Assembly: GCF_016834655.1 (NCBI RefSeq)
Contig: NZ_JAENHP010000007.1
Coordinates: 62,001 to 126,000, forward strand
Direction: 5' to 3'
DNA length: 64,000 bases
DNA from: Paractinoplanes ovalisporus
Lineage (GTDB): Bacteria > Actinomycetota > Actinomycetes > Mycobacteriales > Micromonosporaceae
Below, in pieces: positions 9,127 through 17,433 of this stretch. The notes under the pieces are model-generated. The model was not told the DNA's origin and made no database searches. It was given only the letters and a program-made list of their open reading frames with translations. Position 1 is the stretch's first letter, and the number at the start of each line of letters is the position of its first letter. The position numbers and the translations under genes are program-made.

Positions 9127-9959
9127 GGATCCTTCTGTTCGGCTCGTCCGGGTTCATCGGGCGTCACGTCCGCGCCGCCCTGGAGGACGCGGGTGAGCTC
9201 ATCACGCCCGGCCGTGACCGGCACGACCTGGTCAACGGTGACCTGGACGAGCTGAAAGCGCTGGTGCGCACCGAAAAGCCGGACGCGGTGGTGTGCTGCG
9301 TGGGTGCGCTCACCGGCACGGCGGGCGAACTGATGCGGGCCAACGCCATGGTGGCGGCCAACCTGCTCGAAGCCGCCCCGGGCGCGCGCCTGGTGCGGCT
9401 CGGCTCGGCCGGGGAGTACGGGGTCGTCCCCAAGGGGCACGCGGTGGCCGAGGACGACCGGCTGGAACCCGTTGGCGCGTACGGGGTCAGCCACGCCGCC
9501 GGTACGCGGTTGTTCGCGCTGGCCGACAACACGGTGTCGTTGCGGGTGTTCAACCCGATCGGCTCCGGGCAGCCCGCCGAGAACGTGCTGGGCCGGGTCG
9601 CGGCCCAGCTGCGGGCCGGGCAGCGGAGGCTGACGCTGGGACCGCTGGGCGCCTACCGCGACTTCGTGGACGTGCGCGACGTGGCCTCGCTCATCCGCGC
9701 GGTCGTGACCGCCGACGCGGTGCCGCACAAGGTTTACAACGCCGGCAGCGGGCGGGCGGTGACCGTGCGCGAGGCGGTCGGGATGCTCGCCCGCGAGGCC
9801 GGGTTCGACGGGGAGATCCTCGAACAGGGGGCCGGGCCGCAGCGGTCGGCCGCCGTGAACTGGATCCGGGCCGACATCAGCCGGGCCGCCCAGGACCTGG
9901 GCTGGGCGCCCGCCTACGACCTGAGCGACTCCGTCAAGAGCATCTGGGAAGACGCGTGA
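9123..9959 (+). CDS. NAD-dependent sugar-nucleotide epimerase/dehydratase family protein with altered catalytic lysine
   Basis: A 278-residue extended-SDR protein. The dinucleotide-binding motif GSSGFIG is at 8-14, GSAGEYG stands at the usual serine position, and a DFVDVRDVASL segment is typical of epimerases. The family motif YxxxK reads YGVSH here (Y120, H124), so the usual active-site lysine is a histidine. This may mean altered chemistry or a non-catalytic role. It overlaps both neighbours by 4 bp (ATGA before, GTGA after), which ties it to the polysaccharide operon. UDP-hexose epimerisation is a family-level guess. Confidence 0.7.
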   Translation: MRILLFGSSGFIGRHVRAALEDAGELITPGRDRHDLVNGDLDELKALVRTEKPDAVVCCVGALTGTAGELMRANAMVAANLLEAAPGARLVRLGSAGEYGVVPKGHAVAEDDRLEPVGAYGVSHAAGTRLFALADNTVSLRVFNPIGSGQPAENVLGRVAAQLRAGQRRLTLGPLGAYRDFVDVRDVASLIRAVVTADAVPHKVYNAGSGRAVTVREAVGMLAREAGFDGEILEQGAGPQRSAAVNWIRADISRAAQDLGWAPAYDLSDSVKSIWEDA

Positions 9960-10831
9960 GAAGGGCGGTGACGGTCATGGCGGCGGTTCTGGTGACCGTC
10001 ACCGCCTGCACGTCCGACCCCACCCCACCGTCCGGACCCTCATGGGCCTACCAGCTCCAGGACTATCGCGACGGCCGGCTCGACGAACTCGCGTCCGGGC
10101 CGTATCAGACCGTCGTGATCGACCTGGCCCGTGACGCCCATACCGACTGGTTCACCGCGGCCGAGATCGCGAAGGTGCGGGCCACCGGCAAACGGGTTCT
10201 GGCCTACTTCGAGATCGGCAGCATCGAGGACTTCCGGCCCGAATACCCGCGGCTGGCCAAGGATCTGATCGCCAACGAGTGGACCGACTGGCCCGGCGAA
10301 TACTTCGTGCGGTTCTACGACGAGCGGTGGTGGCGTGACGTCGTGCGCCCCCGCGTCGACCAGGCGCTGAAAGCCGGGTTCGACGGCGTCTACCTCGACA
10401 CCCCACTGGCGTACGAGGAGATCTCGCTGGACGCCGTGCAAGGGCGTGACCGCGACGCCCTGGCCCGGGACATGGCCTCGCTCATCGCGCGGATCTCGGC
10501 GTACGGGAAAGCTCGTCGCCCCGGTTTTCTCATCGTGCCGCAGAACTCGCCGGAACTGCGGCACCAGCCCGGATACACCCCGGCCATCGACGGGATCGGG
10601 ATGGAGGAACTGTTCTTCCTGGCCACCGACGAACCGTGCACCGAGGACTGGTGCGCCGAGAACCTGGCCGACACCCGCGCCCTGCGCGACGCCGGCAAAT
10701 TTGTGCTCAGCGTCGACTACGCCACCCGGGCGGCCGACGTGAAGACCGCCTGCGAGCACTACGCCACCGAACGTTTCACCGGCACGGTCACCGTGCTCGA
10801 ACTGGACCGACCCGCACAACCCTGCCCCTAG
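9956..10831 (+). CDS. GH114 endo-alpha-1,4-polygalactosaminidase-like lipoprotein
   Basis: A 291-residue protein starting at GTG in a GTGA overlap. The N terminus ends in a lipobox (VTVTAC), so it should be anchored on the outer face of the membrane. The TIM-barrel has features of GH114/TM1410-like hydrolases: VVIDLARD on an early strand, DGVYLD with D148, and GMEEL with E217/E218. GH114 members, including fungal Ega3, cleave galactosamine-rich alpha-1,4 polymers. In this operon it would trim or release the exported polymer. Family call good; catalytic residues are assigned by position only. Confidence 0.75.
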   Translation: MRRAVTVMAAVLVTVTACTSDPTPPSGPSWAYQLQDYRDGRLDELASGPYQTVVIDLARDAHTDWFTAAEIAKVRATGKRVLAYFEIGSIEDFRPEYPRLAKDLIANEWTDWPGEYFVRFYDERWWRDVVRPRVDQALKAGFDGVYLDTPLAYEEISLDAVQGRDRDALARDMASLIARISAYGKARRPGFLIVPQNSPELRHQPGYTPAIDGIGMEELFFLATDEPCTEDWCAENLADTRALRDAGKFVLSVDYATRAADVKTACEHYATERFTGTVTVLELDRPAQPCP

Positions 10832-10857
10832 AAGAGTTCCCGGAGGAGAGAAACCGC

Positions 10858-12153
10858 ATGCCACAGACGATCGGAGTCGTCGGCCTAGGCTACGTCGGGC
10901 TGACACTGACGGCCGCGCTGGCCGACAAGGGCTACGTCGTGCACGGCGCCGACGTGTCGAACCACGTGCTCGACACCCTCTCCCAGGGGCGCTCGCACAT
11001 CTTCGAACCCGGCGTCGAGGAGATCTTCGCCGACAAGGTCGGCAAGACCGTCCACGTCGCCGAAACGTTGCCCCGCAACACGGTCGACGTCGCCGTCATC
11101 AGCGTCTCCACGCCGGTCGACGAGACCACCCGCCGCCCCAACCTGGCCAACCTGGCCGCCGCCGCGCGCAGCGTGGCCGCCACCTGCGCGCCCGGCACCC
11201 TGGTGGTGGTGCGCAGCACCGTGCCGGTCGGCACCAGCCGCAAGGTGGTGCTGCCCGAACTGCGGGCCGCGTGGGGCGACAACGTGAAACTGGTGATGGC
11301 CCCCGAACGCACCATCCAGGGCCAGGCCCTGCGCGAACTGGTCGAACTGCCCCAGGTGGTCGGCGGCCTCGACGACGCCTCCCGCGACGCCGGACTGGAG
11401 TTCTTCGGCGGCCTGGCCCACACCGTGGTGCCGGTCTCCAGCCTCGAAGCGGCCGAACTGGTGAAGCTGTCCAACAACTGCCACACCGACCTGATCTACT
11501 CGTTCGGCAACGAGATCGCGCTCATCGCCGAACAGCACGGCCTCGACCCGCTCGAGGTCATCCGAGCCGCCAACGTCGACTACCCGCGGCCCGACCTGTC
11601 CAAGCCGGGCTACGTCGGCGGCGGCTGCCTGTCCAAGGACCCGTACATCATGCTCGACAGCGCCGGCGACTACACGCCGTTCCTGGTCGGGCAGGCCCGT
11701 GCCCTCAACGAGCATCTGCCCAAGCACGTGGCCGAGATCGTGGTGCGGCTGCTGCGCGAGATCCGCGGCGAGACCCGCGGGCTGCGCCTGGCCGTGCTCG
11801 GGTGGGCGTACAAGGGATGGCCGCCCACCGACGACATGCGGGGCACCCCGATCGCCACCATGATGCCCATCTTCAGCGAGGCCGGCATCACCGTCACCGG
11901 CCACGACCCGATGGTCACGGCCGAAGTGGTGCGCCAGTACGGCGGTGACCCGGTCAGCCTCGACAAGGCGTTCGCCGACAGCGATGCCGTGCTGGTCATC
12001 AACGACCACCCCGACTACCGGGGCGTCGACATCACCGCGATGCTGGGCGACGCCCGGCCCGCGCTCATCTTCGACTCGTGGCGCATCCTCGACGCGGACG
12101 CCATCCGCGCCGCCGGAATCCGCTACGCCGGCCTGGGGCTGGTGGCGGCATGA
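10858..12153 (+). CDS. UDP-sugar 6-dehydrogenase (UDP-Glc/UDP-HexNAc dehydrogenase family)
   Basis: A 431-residue NAD-dependent four-electron dehydrogenase that oxidises C6 of a nucleotide hexose to the uronic acid. The NAD motif GLGYVGLTLTAALA is at 8-21. The catalytic Cys is in GYVGGGCLSKDP (C257, with K260). The C-terminal UDP-binding domain contains GWAYKGWPPTDDMRGTP. A good GGAGGAG site precedes the ATG at 10858. WecC-like enzymes act on UDP-ManNAc and Ugd on UDP-Glc; I cannot separate them by eye. A uronic acid donor is not part of classical Pel, so the polymer may be modified or acidic in part. Confidence 0.85.
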   Translation: MPQTIGVVGLGYVGLTLTAALADKGYVVHGADVSNHVLDTLSQGRSHIFEPGVEEIFADKVGKTVHVAETLPRNTVDVAVISVSTPVDETTRRPNLANLAAAARSVAATCAPGTLVVVRSTVPVGTSRKVVLPELRAAWGDNVKLVMAPERTIQGQALRELVELPQVVGGLDDASRDAGLEFFGGLAHTVVPVSSLEAAELVKLSNNCHTDLIYSFGNEIALIAEQHGLDPLEVIRAANVDYPRPDLSKPGYVGGGCLSKDPYIMLDSAGDYTPFLVGQARALNEHLPKHVAEIVVRLLREIRGETRGLRLAVLGWAYKGWPPTDDMRGTPIATMMPIFSEAGITVTGHDPMVTAEVVRQYGGDPVSLDKAFADSDAVLVINDHPDYRGVDITAMLGDARPALIFDSWRILDADAIRAAGIRYAGLGLVAA

Positions 12154-13106
12154 GGGCCCTGCTGCTCGGCGGCGCCGGCTTCATCGGCGCCCACCTGGCC
12201 CGGCGCCTGATCGCCGACGGCCACGACGTGACCATCGTCGACGACTTCTCCCGCGGCCGCTCCGACACCGCCATTTCCGAGCTGGGCGCCCAGGTGGTCT
12301 CGGGCGACCTGACCGACCCCGCCTTCTATGCCGGGCTGGAGCACGGCTGGGACCAGATCTACCTGCTCGCCGCCGTCGTGGGTGTGCGCAACGTGGAGAA
12401 GGACCCGGCCCGCGTCGTCCGCGTCAACACCCTCGTGGCCATGCACCTGCTCGACTGGCTCCAGCCGGGCGAGCGGGTCTTCTTCGCCTCGACCAGCGAG
12501 GTCTACGCGGGCGGCGTCGACGCGGGCATCGTGCCGGTGCCGACACCCGAGACGATTCCCACGATGATCTCGGACATCACGGCACCCCGGTTCGCGTACG
12601 CGGTCAGCAAGCTCCTGGGTGAGGCCGCGTTCCTGCACACCGCGCGCGCCCGCGGGTTCGACGCCGTGGTCGGGCGCTTCCACAACGTGTACGGGCCGCG
12701 GATGGGCGCCGACCACGTCATCCCCGAGATGTCGCTGCGGGCCCGCTCCGGCGAGGACCCGTTCCGGGTGCCCGGCGCCGACCAGTTCCGCGCGTTCTGC
12801 CACGTCGACGACGCGGTCGAGGCCATGGTGCGCCTGATGGCCACGCCGGAAGCGGCCGGGCAGATCGTGCACATCGGCAACGACCGTGAGGAGACCAACA
12901 TCGGCGACCTCGCCAAGCTGGTGCTGCGCGTGGCCGGGACCAGTCCCGTCCTGGCGCCCTCCGACGCCCCGGCCGGGTCGGTGCACCGCCGCTGCCCCGA
13001 CCTGTCCAAACTGCGCGAGCTGACCGGCTACGAACCCACGGTCACGCTCGAAGAAGGCGTGCGGACAACCTTCGCCTGGTACGCCTCACACGGGCGGCCG
13101 TCATGA
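12150..13106 (+). CDS. NAD-dependent epimerase/dehydratase (UDP-sugar)
   Basis: A 318-residue extended SDR. GGAGFIG is at 6-12, the catalytic triad is visible as STSEVY and YAVSK (Y150, K154), and HNVYGPRMG is the segment typical of UDP-glucose 4-epimerase, dTDP-glucose dehydratase and UDP-glucuronate decarboxylase relatives. It overlaps the dehydrogenase before it and the hydrolase after it by ATGA. Likely jobs are making the GalN(Ac) donor by C4 epimerisation (as PelX does) or remodelling the uronic acid made by the preceding enzyme. Confidence 0.8.
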   Translation: MRALLLGGAGFIGAHLARRLIADGHDVTIVDDFSRGRSDTAISELGAQVVSGDLTDPAFYAGLEHGWDQIYLLAAVVGVRNVEKDPARVVRVNTLVAMHLLDWLQPGERVFFASTSEVYAGGVDAGIVPVPTPETIPTMISDITAPRFAYAVSKLLGEAAFLHTARARGFDAVVGRFHNVYGPRMGADHVIPEMSLRARSGEDPFRVPGADQFRAFCHVDDAVEAMVRLMATPEAAGQIVHIGNDREETNIGDLAKLVLRVAGTSPVLAPSDAPAGSVHRRCPDLSKLRELTGYEPTVTLEEGVRTTFAWYASHGRPS

Positions 13107-13798
13107 GCGAACGCGCACCGATCTGCTTCTACTACGGCAACGGCAAACTGGTCGACCTGGCCGAATACCCGCGCGTGGTGCTGCAGCCCGACTTCTACAA
13201 CGCCGAGGAGATCGCCTTCCTCAAGGCCAAGGGCGTGCACGTGCTGGCCTACCTGACCCTGTCCGAGGACACCGGTCCGCCCGCCGATTGGCAGCGCACC
13301 GAGGTCAACCCCGACTGGGGCGGCAAGTTCGTCCACGTCGGACACCCGGACTGGGTGTCGCACGTGGTCGGGCAGGCCCGCGACGCGCTGGCGGCCGGGT
13401 TCGACGGGCTGTTCCTCGACACGCTCAACGTCGAGCTGACCTTCCCCGAGGACGTGCCGCACCTGCTGACCCTGGTGGCCGCGCTGCGGGCCGAGGCCGG
13501 ATCGGCCTACATCCTGGCCAACCGGGGCTTCGGGATGCTGCCGCGGCTGGCCGAACTGGTCGACGGGGTGGTGTTCGAGTCGTTCTCGGCCCGCTGGACC
13601 GACGAGGGCTACGCCGCCTGGCCGGCCGACACCCTCGAGTTCCACGCGCAGATCGCCGAGCAGCTGCTGCGGCTGCAGCTCGACCTGTACGCGCTGGACT
13701 ACGCCGACGACCCGGGCCTGACCGACTTCGCGATCCGCCGGGCCCGGCAGTTCGGCATGCAGTGCATCGTCAGCGACCGGGCCCTGTCACGGGTTTGA
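13103..13798 (+). CDS. PelA-hydrolase-like (GH166/GH114 superfamily) protein without signal peptide
   Basis: A 231-residue TIM-barrel-like protein. DGLFLDTLN places D106 at the barrel strand end, ANRGFGMLPRLAE follows, and VVFESFSARW gives E159. These match the arrangement in the N-terminal hydrolase domain of PelA (GH166, alpha-1,4-N-acetylgalactosaminidase). It begins MSERAPICFYYGNGK with no signal peptide or membrane segment, so it may act in the cytosol, use another export route, or have lost export. It is last in the operon and overlaps the epimerase by 4 bp. The family call is by motif and context. Confidence 0.6.
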   Translation: MSERAPICFYYGNGKLVDLAEYPRVVLQPDFYNAEEIAFLKAKGVHVLAYLTLSEDTGPPADWQRTEVNPDWGGKFVHVGHPDWVSHVVGQARDALAAGFDGLFLDTLNVELTFPEDVPHLLTLVAALRAEAGSAYILANRGFGMLPRLAELVDGVVFESFSARWTDEGYAAWPADTLEFHAQIAEQLLRLQLDLYALDYADDPGLTDFAIRRARQFGMQCIVSDRALSRV

Positions 13799-13799
13799 G

Positions 13800-13935
13800 T
13801 CGCTGACATTGCGGTAGACGGCGAACGTGGTCCGCTTCCGGAGTCGGAAAACCGATCGACTCGTAGAGGCGGATCGCGCTCGCGTTGGCGGCCGAGGTGT
13901 GCAGGTCGCCGAGCTCAATGGTGCGCAGCCGCGGA
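13800..13935 (-). pseudogene. GNAT acetyltransferase C-terminal remnant
   Basis: The minus strand reads ELGDLHTSAANASAIRLYE followed by SIGF, a canonical GNAT C-terminal motif, but no start or complete domain precedes it. A second stretch in another frame (GEHARFAQAYGKAVRG) lies just upstream, suggesting a frameshifted and truncated relic. It sits between the converging ends of the exopolysaccharide operon and the monooxygenase operon. Confidence 0.4.
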
Positions 13936-14022
13936 CCGCTTTCCCGTACGCCTGAGCGAACCGCGCGTGCTCACCGCGGAGTGAAGCCACGACCGGGTCG
14001 TCGAGCCCGGCCCCGACCGTGG

Positions 14023-15354
14023 TCACCGGTCCAGCCCGAGGTTCTCGCGCAGCGTCTCACCCTCGTACTCGGACCGGAACACGCCGCGCTCCTGCAGCAG
14101 CGGCACCACCGTGTCGGCGAACTCGTCGAGCCCGCCCGGCGTCACGTGCGGCACCAGGATGAAACCATCGGCGGCGTCCTCCTGCACGAGGTGGTCGATG
14201 CGGTCGGCAACCGTCGCGGCCGAGCCGATGAACGTCTGCCGGCCGGTCACCTCGATGATGAGCTCGCGGATCGACAGCTTCCCAGCGGCCGCTTTCGCAC
14301 GCCACTCCCGCGCCACGGCGATCGGGTCACGGTGCATCCGCACGCTGGCCCGGCCCCGCGCGATGTGCTCGTCCGACACGTCCGGGTCGACTTCCGGCAG
14401 CGGCCCGTCCGGGTCGTACGAGGAAAGGTCGCGGTTCCACAGCTGCTCCAGGAACTTGATGGCGGTCGCCCCGCTGACTTGTTGCCGCCGCACGATCCGC
14501 GCCTTCTCCTGCGCGTCGTTGTCGGTGTCGCCGAGCACAAAAGTGGCCGCCGGCAACACCTTGAGCGAGTCGTGGCCGCGGCCGTAGCGGGCCAGGCGGT
14601 CCTTGACATCGGCGTAGAACTTCTGGCCGTCCTCGAGGGTTCCGTGACGACTGAAGATGGCGTCGGCGGTGGCGGCGGCGAACTCGCGGCCCGCATCCGA
14701 GTCACCGGCCTGCAGGATCACCGGGCGGCCCTGCGGGCTGCGTGGGACGTTGAACCGGCCCGCAATGTCGAAATGCTGGTCGGTGTGCCGGAACGTTCCA
14801 GCCTGTGGGTCGCGCAGGAAGACGCCGCTTGCTTTGTCGGCGGCGATGGCGTCGGCCGGCCACGAGCCGAACAGTTCCTTGGCGGTCGCGAGGAACTGGG
14901 TGGCGCGGCTGTAACGGTCCTCCTCGGCCAGGAAACCGCCGCGGCGGAAGTTCTCGCCGGTGAAGGCGTCCCAGCTCGTGACGACGTTCCACGCGGCCCG
15001 GCCGGCCGAGAGGTGGTCGAGGGAGGCGAACTGCCGGGCCACCTCGTACGGCTCGTTGAAGGTGGAGTTGATGGTGCCGGCCAGGCCGAGCCGCTCGGTC
15101 ACGGCCGCCAGCGCGGCGAGAACGGTGAACGTGTCGGGCCGGCCCACCACGTCCAGGTCGTAGATCTGGCCGCCCTGCTCGCGCAGCCGCAGGCCCTCGG
15201 CGAGGAAGAAGAAGTCGAACTTGGCGCGTTCGGCGGTCTGCGCGAGCTTCACGAAGGAGTCGAACTCGATGTGGCTGCCGGCGGCGGGGTCGCTCCAGAC
15301 GGTGGTGTTGTTGACACCGGGGAAGTGCGCGGCGAGGTGGATCTGCTTAGGCAA
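14023..15354 (-). CDS. NtaA/SnaA/DszA-type FMN-dependent monooxygenase
   Basis: A 443-residue luciferase-fold (TIM-barrel) enzyme that uses FMNH2 and O2 from a partner reductase. The start PKQIHLAAHFPGVNN, the motif FDFFFLAEGL and SAGRAAWNVVTS are characteristic of the nitrilotriacetate/DBT-sulfone monooxygenase group. The TTG at 15354 is preferred: AAGGAG lies 6 nt upstream and the length then fits the family. It overlaps the upstream monooxygenase by 8 bp. In S-alkyl-cysteine or thioether scavenging, such enzymes cleave C-S bonds. The substrate here is inferred only from the linked transporter. Confidence 0.8.
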   Translation of the reverse strand: MPKQIHLAAHFPGVNNTTVWSDPAAGSHIEFDSFVKLAQTAERAKFDFFFLAEGLRLREQGGQIYDLDVVGRPDTFTVLAALAAVTERLGLAGTINSTFNEPYEVARQFASLDHLSAGRAAWNVVTSWDAFTGENFRRGGFLAEEDRYSRATQFLATAKELFGSWPADAIAADKASGVFLRDPQAGTFRHTDQHFDIAGRFNVPRSPQGRPVILQAGDSDAGREFAAATADAIFSRHGTLEDGQKFYADVKDRLARYGRGHDSLKVLPAATFVLGDTDNDAQEKARIVRRQQVSGATAIKFLEQLWNRDLSSYDPDGPLPEVDPDVSDEHIARGRASVRMHRDPIAVAREWRAKAAAGKLSIRELIIEVTGRQTFIGSAATVADRIDHLVQEDAADGFILVPHVTPGGLDEFADTVVPLLQERGVFRSEYEGETLRENLGLDR

Positions 15355-16441
15355 CGCGGGCTCCTTCGGCGGCGGCGTAGCGGTTGGCCGGGCGCTCGAG
15401 ACCGAGCAGGCCGCGCAGGGTGGACGCCTCGTACTCCGTACGGAAAACGCCTCTGGACCGCAGCTCGGGGACCAGGCCGCGGGTGATGCCGCGCAGGTCG
15501 TGGGGGAGGCGGCCCGGGCGCAGACGGAAGCCGGTGAGGCCCGCCTCCTGCCACTCCTGCAGCAGATCGGCCAGCTGGGCCGGGGTCCCGGCGAAGACAC
15601 GGGCGTCGGAGGAGAGCTGCGCCGCCTCGCGTTCGGTGGGCTCGAGGAACACCACCAGGTCGGCGAAGACGTGACGCACCTTGACCTGCGAGACGATCTC
15701 CCGGGCGTTCGCGGCGTCGGCCGGCGTCACATAGACGACGTCGGCCGCCTTCTCCGCGAACCGGTAGGGGATTTCGCTGTGGGCCAGGGCGGTGACCACG
15801 GGCTGGCCCTGGGGCGGGCGTGGGGTGATGGACGGGCCCTTGACGCTGAAGTGGCGGCCCTCGAAGCCGATGTAGTGCAGCTTGTCGCGATCGATGAAGC
15901 GGCCGGTGGCGGCATCGCGGATCTCGGCGTCGTCCTCCCAGCTGTCCCAGAGCCGGCGCACGACCTCCACGTAGTCGGCGGCTTCGTCGAACAGCTCCTG
16001 GACGGAGCCTTCTTCTTCGACGCTGACCGTCCGGCGCCCGAAGTGTGCCGCCTCCTGAGGTCGCGCGGACAGCTGCACCCGCCAGCCCGCGCGGCCCCGG
16101 CTCACGTAGTCGAGGGTCGCGATCGCCTTGGAGATGTGGAACGGCTCGGTGTGGGTGACGGTGGCGGTCGGGACGAGCCCGATGTGGCGGGTCAGCGGGG
16201 CGACCCGGGAGGCGATCAGCACGGCGTCCAGGCGGCCCTGCACCAGCGTGGGGTCGTCGGTCTGCACGCCCAGCGCGTCCTCGATGGTGACGAAGTCGAG
16301 CTTGCCCGCCTCGGCCTCGGCGACCAGATCGATCCAGTAGCGGGCGGTGAACAGCTCGGCCGGGCGGGCGTCCGGCTCCCGCCAGGCGTCCGGCGCCCAG
16401 CCGGCGCCGTCCAGCGCCACCGCGAGATGCAGGTGCGTCAC
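15347..16441 (-). CDS. LLM-class flavin-dependent oxidoreductase
   Basis: A 364-residue luciferase-like monooxygenase. TLDYVSRGRAGWRVQLSAR resembles the flavin-binding SxGRaxW segment of the NtaA/SnaA group. GTG at 16441 is preferred since it starts directly before the domain (VTHLHLAVALDG) and sits 5 nt after the stop of the binding-protein gene. It ends inside the next monooxygenase start. The pair plus transporter suggests a pathway in which one enzyme hydroxylates a thioether and the other continues, as for the B. subtilis YtmO/YtnJ pair; that comparison is by content. Confidence 0.75.
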   Translation of the reverse strand: MTHLHLAVALDGAGWAPDAWREPDARPAELFTARYWIDLVAEAEAGKLDFVTIEDALGVQTDDPTLVQGRLDAVLIASRVAPLTRHIGLVPTATVTHTEPFHISKAIATLDYVSRGRAGWRVQLSARPQEAAHFGRRTVSVEEEGSVQELFDEAADYVEVVRRLWDSWEDDAEIRDAATGRFIDRDKLHYIGFEGRHFSVKGPSITPRPPQGQPVVTALAHSEIPYRFAEKAADVVYVTPADAANAREIVSQVKVRHVFADLVVFLEPTEREAAQLSSDARVFAGTPAQLADLLQEWQEAGLTGFRLRPGRLPHDLRGITRGLVPELRSRGVFRTEYEASTLRGLLGLERPANRYAAAEGARVA

Positions 16442-16445
16442 CGGG

Positions 16446-17417
16446 TCACTTCCCCTCGATCGGCAGGCCGGGCGGGTTGATCTCAGGCGCGTCGACGCTC
16501 TCGTTCGCGAGGTTCCAGCGGTCCAGGATCTTCTTGTAGTCACCCGACTTGACCAGCTCGTCCAGGGCCGCCTTGTAGGCCTCGACCAGTCCGCTGCCCT
16601 TCTTCGTAGTCAGCGCGATCTTGCCCTGCAGGGTCGAACCGGCCCCCGAGTAGGTGCCGACGATCTCGCTCTCGCCCGCCTTGGCCACGTGGTAGGCCGA
16701 AGTCGGGTTCGGGCCCAGGTAGAGGTCGATCGCGCCCGATCCCAGAGCCAGATAGGTGGCCTGGTTGGTCTGGTAGTACTTGATGTCCACCTGGGGCAGC
16801 CCCTGCTTCACGGCCTCCTCGCTCCACTCGACGAGGATCTTCTCCTGGTTGGTGCCGGAGCCGACCGCGACCTTCTTGCCGGCCACATCCTTGGGGCCGC
16901 TGACCTTGAGGCCGCTGCCCTTCTTGGCCTCGAACGCGAGCTCGTCCTTGCGGTAGGTGGCGAAGTCGTACTTCTGCTTGCGTTCCTCGGTGACCGTGAT
17001 GTTCGAGGCGCCGACGTCGTACTTGCCGCTGTCGAGACCGATGAACAGGTTCTCCCAGCTCGTGTTCTGCAGATCCGGCTTCAGGCCGAGGACGCCGGCG
17101 ACGGCCACGGCGATGTCGGGCTCACTGCCGATCAGCGTCTTGTTGTCGGTGGCGGTGAAGGCGAGCGGCGCGAATCCGGCGCCGGCCGCCCCCACTCCGA
17201 TGGTGAGCGTGCCCTTCTGCTTGACGGCGTCGGGCAGCAGGGCGGCGGCCGCGTCCACCTTGGCCGGCACGATGCGCTGCTGGTCGGGGCCGTCGTTGAT
17301 GGTGACCGCGGCGGCCTGCTGCACGTCGGCGGCGGCCGGGGGTTTCTCGTCCGGCGCGGCGCAGGCGGCCAGTCCCGCGAGCGCGGCGATGAGGAGCACT
17401 GCTGATTTCGTACGCAT
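16446..17417 (-). CDS. ABC transporter substrate-binding lipoprotein (amino-acid type)
   Basis: A 323-residue solute-binding protein. The lipobox is LAAC, with Cys near residue 19. The mature part follows the SBP_bac_3 plan: QKGTLTIGVGAAGAGFAPL near 65, a CxA-like DVGASNITVTEERKQKYDFA segment, and GKKVAVGSGTNQEKIL in the hinge lobe. AGAAGGAG lies 9 nt before the ATG at 17417. It binds a polar amino acid or derivative outside the membrane and delivers it to the permease encoded upstream. Linkage to monooxygenases suggests a sulfur-containing ligand. Confidence 0.85.
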   Translation of the reverse strand: MRTKSAVLLIAALAGLAACAAPDEKPPAAADVQQAAAVTINDGPDQQRIVPAKVDAAAALLPDAVKQKGTLTIGVGAAGAGFAPLAFTATDNKTLIGSEPDIAVAVAGVLGLKPDLQNTSWENLFIGLDSGKYDVGASNITVTEERKQKYDFATYRKDELAFEAKKGSGLKVSGPKDVAGKKVAVGSGTNQEKILVEWSEEAVKQGLPQVDIKYYQTNQATYLALGSGAIDLYLGPNPTSAYHVAKAGESEIVGTYSGAGSTLQGKIALTTKKGSGLVEAYKAALDELVKSGDYKKILDRWNLANESVDAPEINPPGLPIEGK

Positions 17418-17433
17418 GGAGGGGTTGCTCCTT

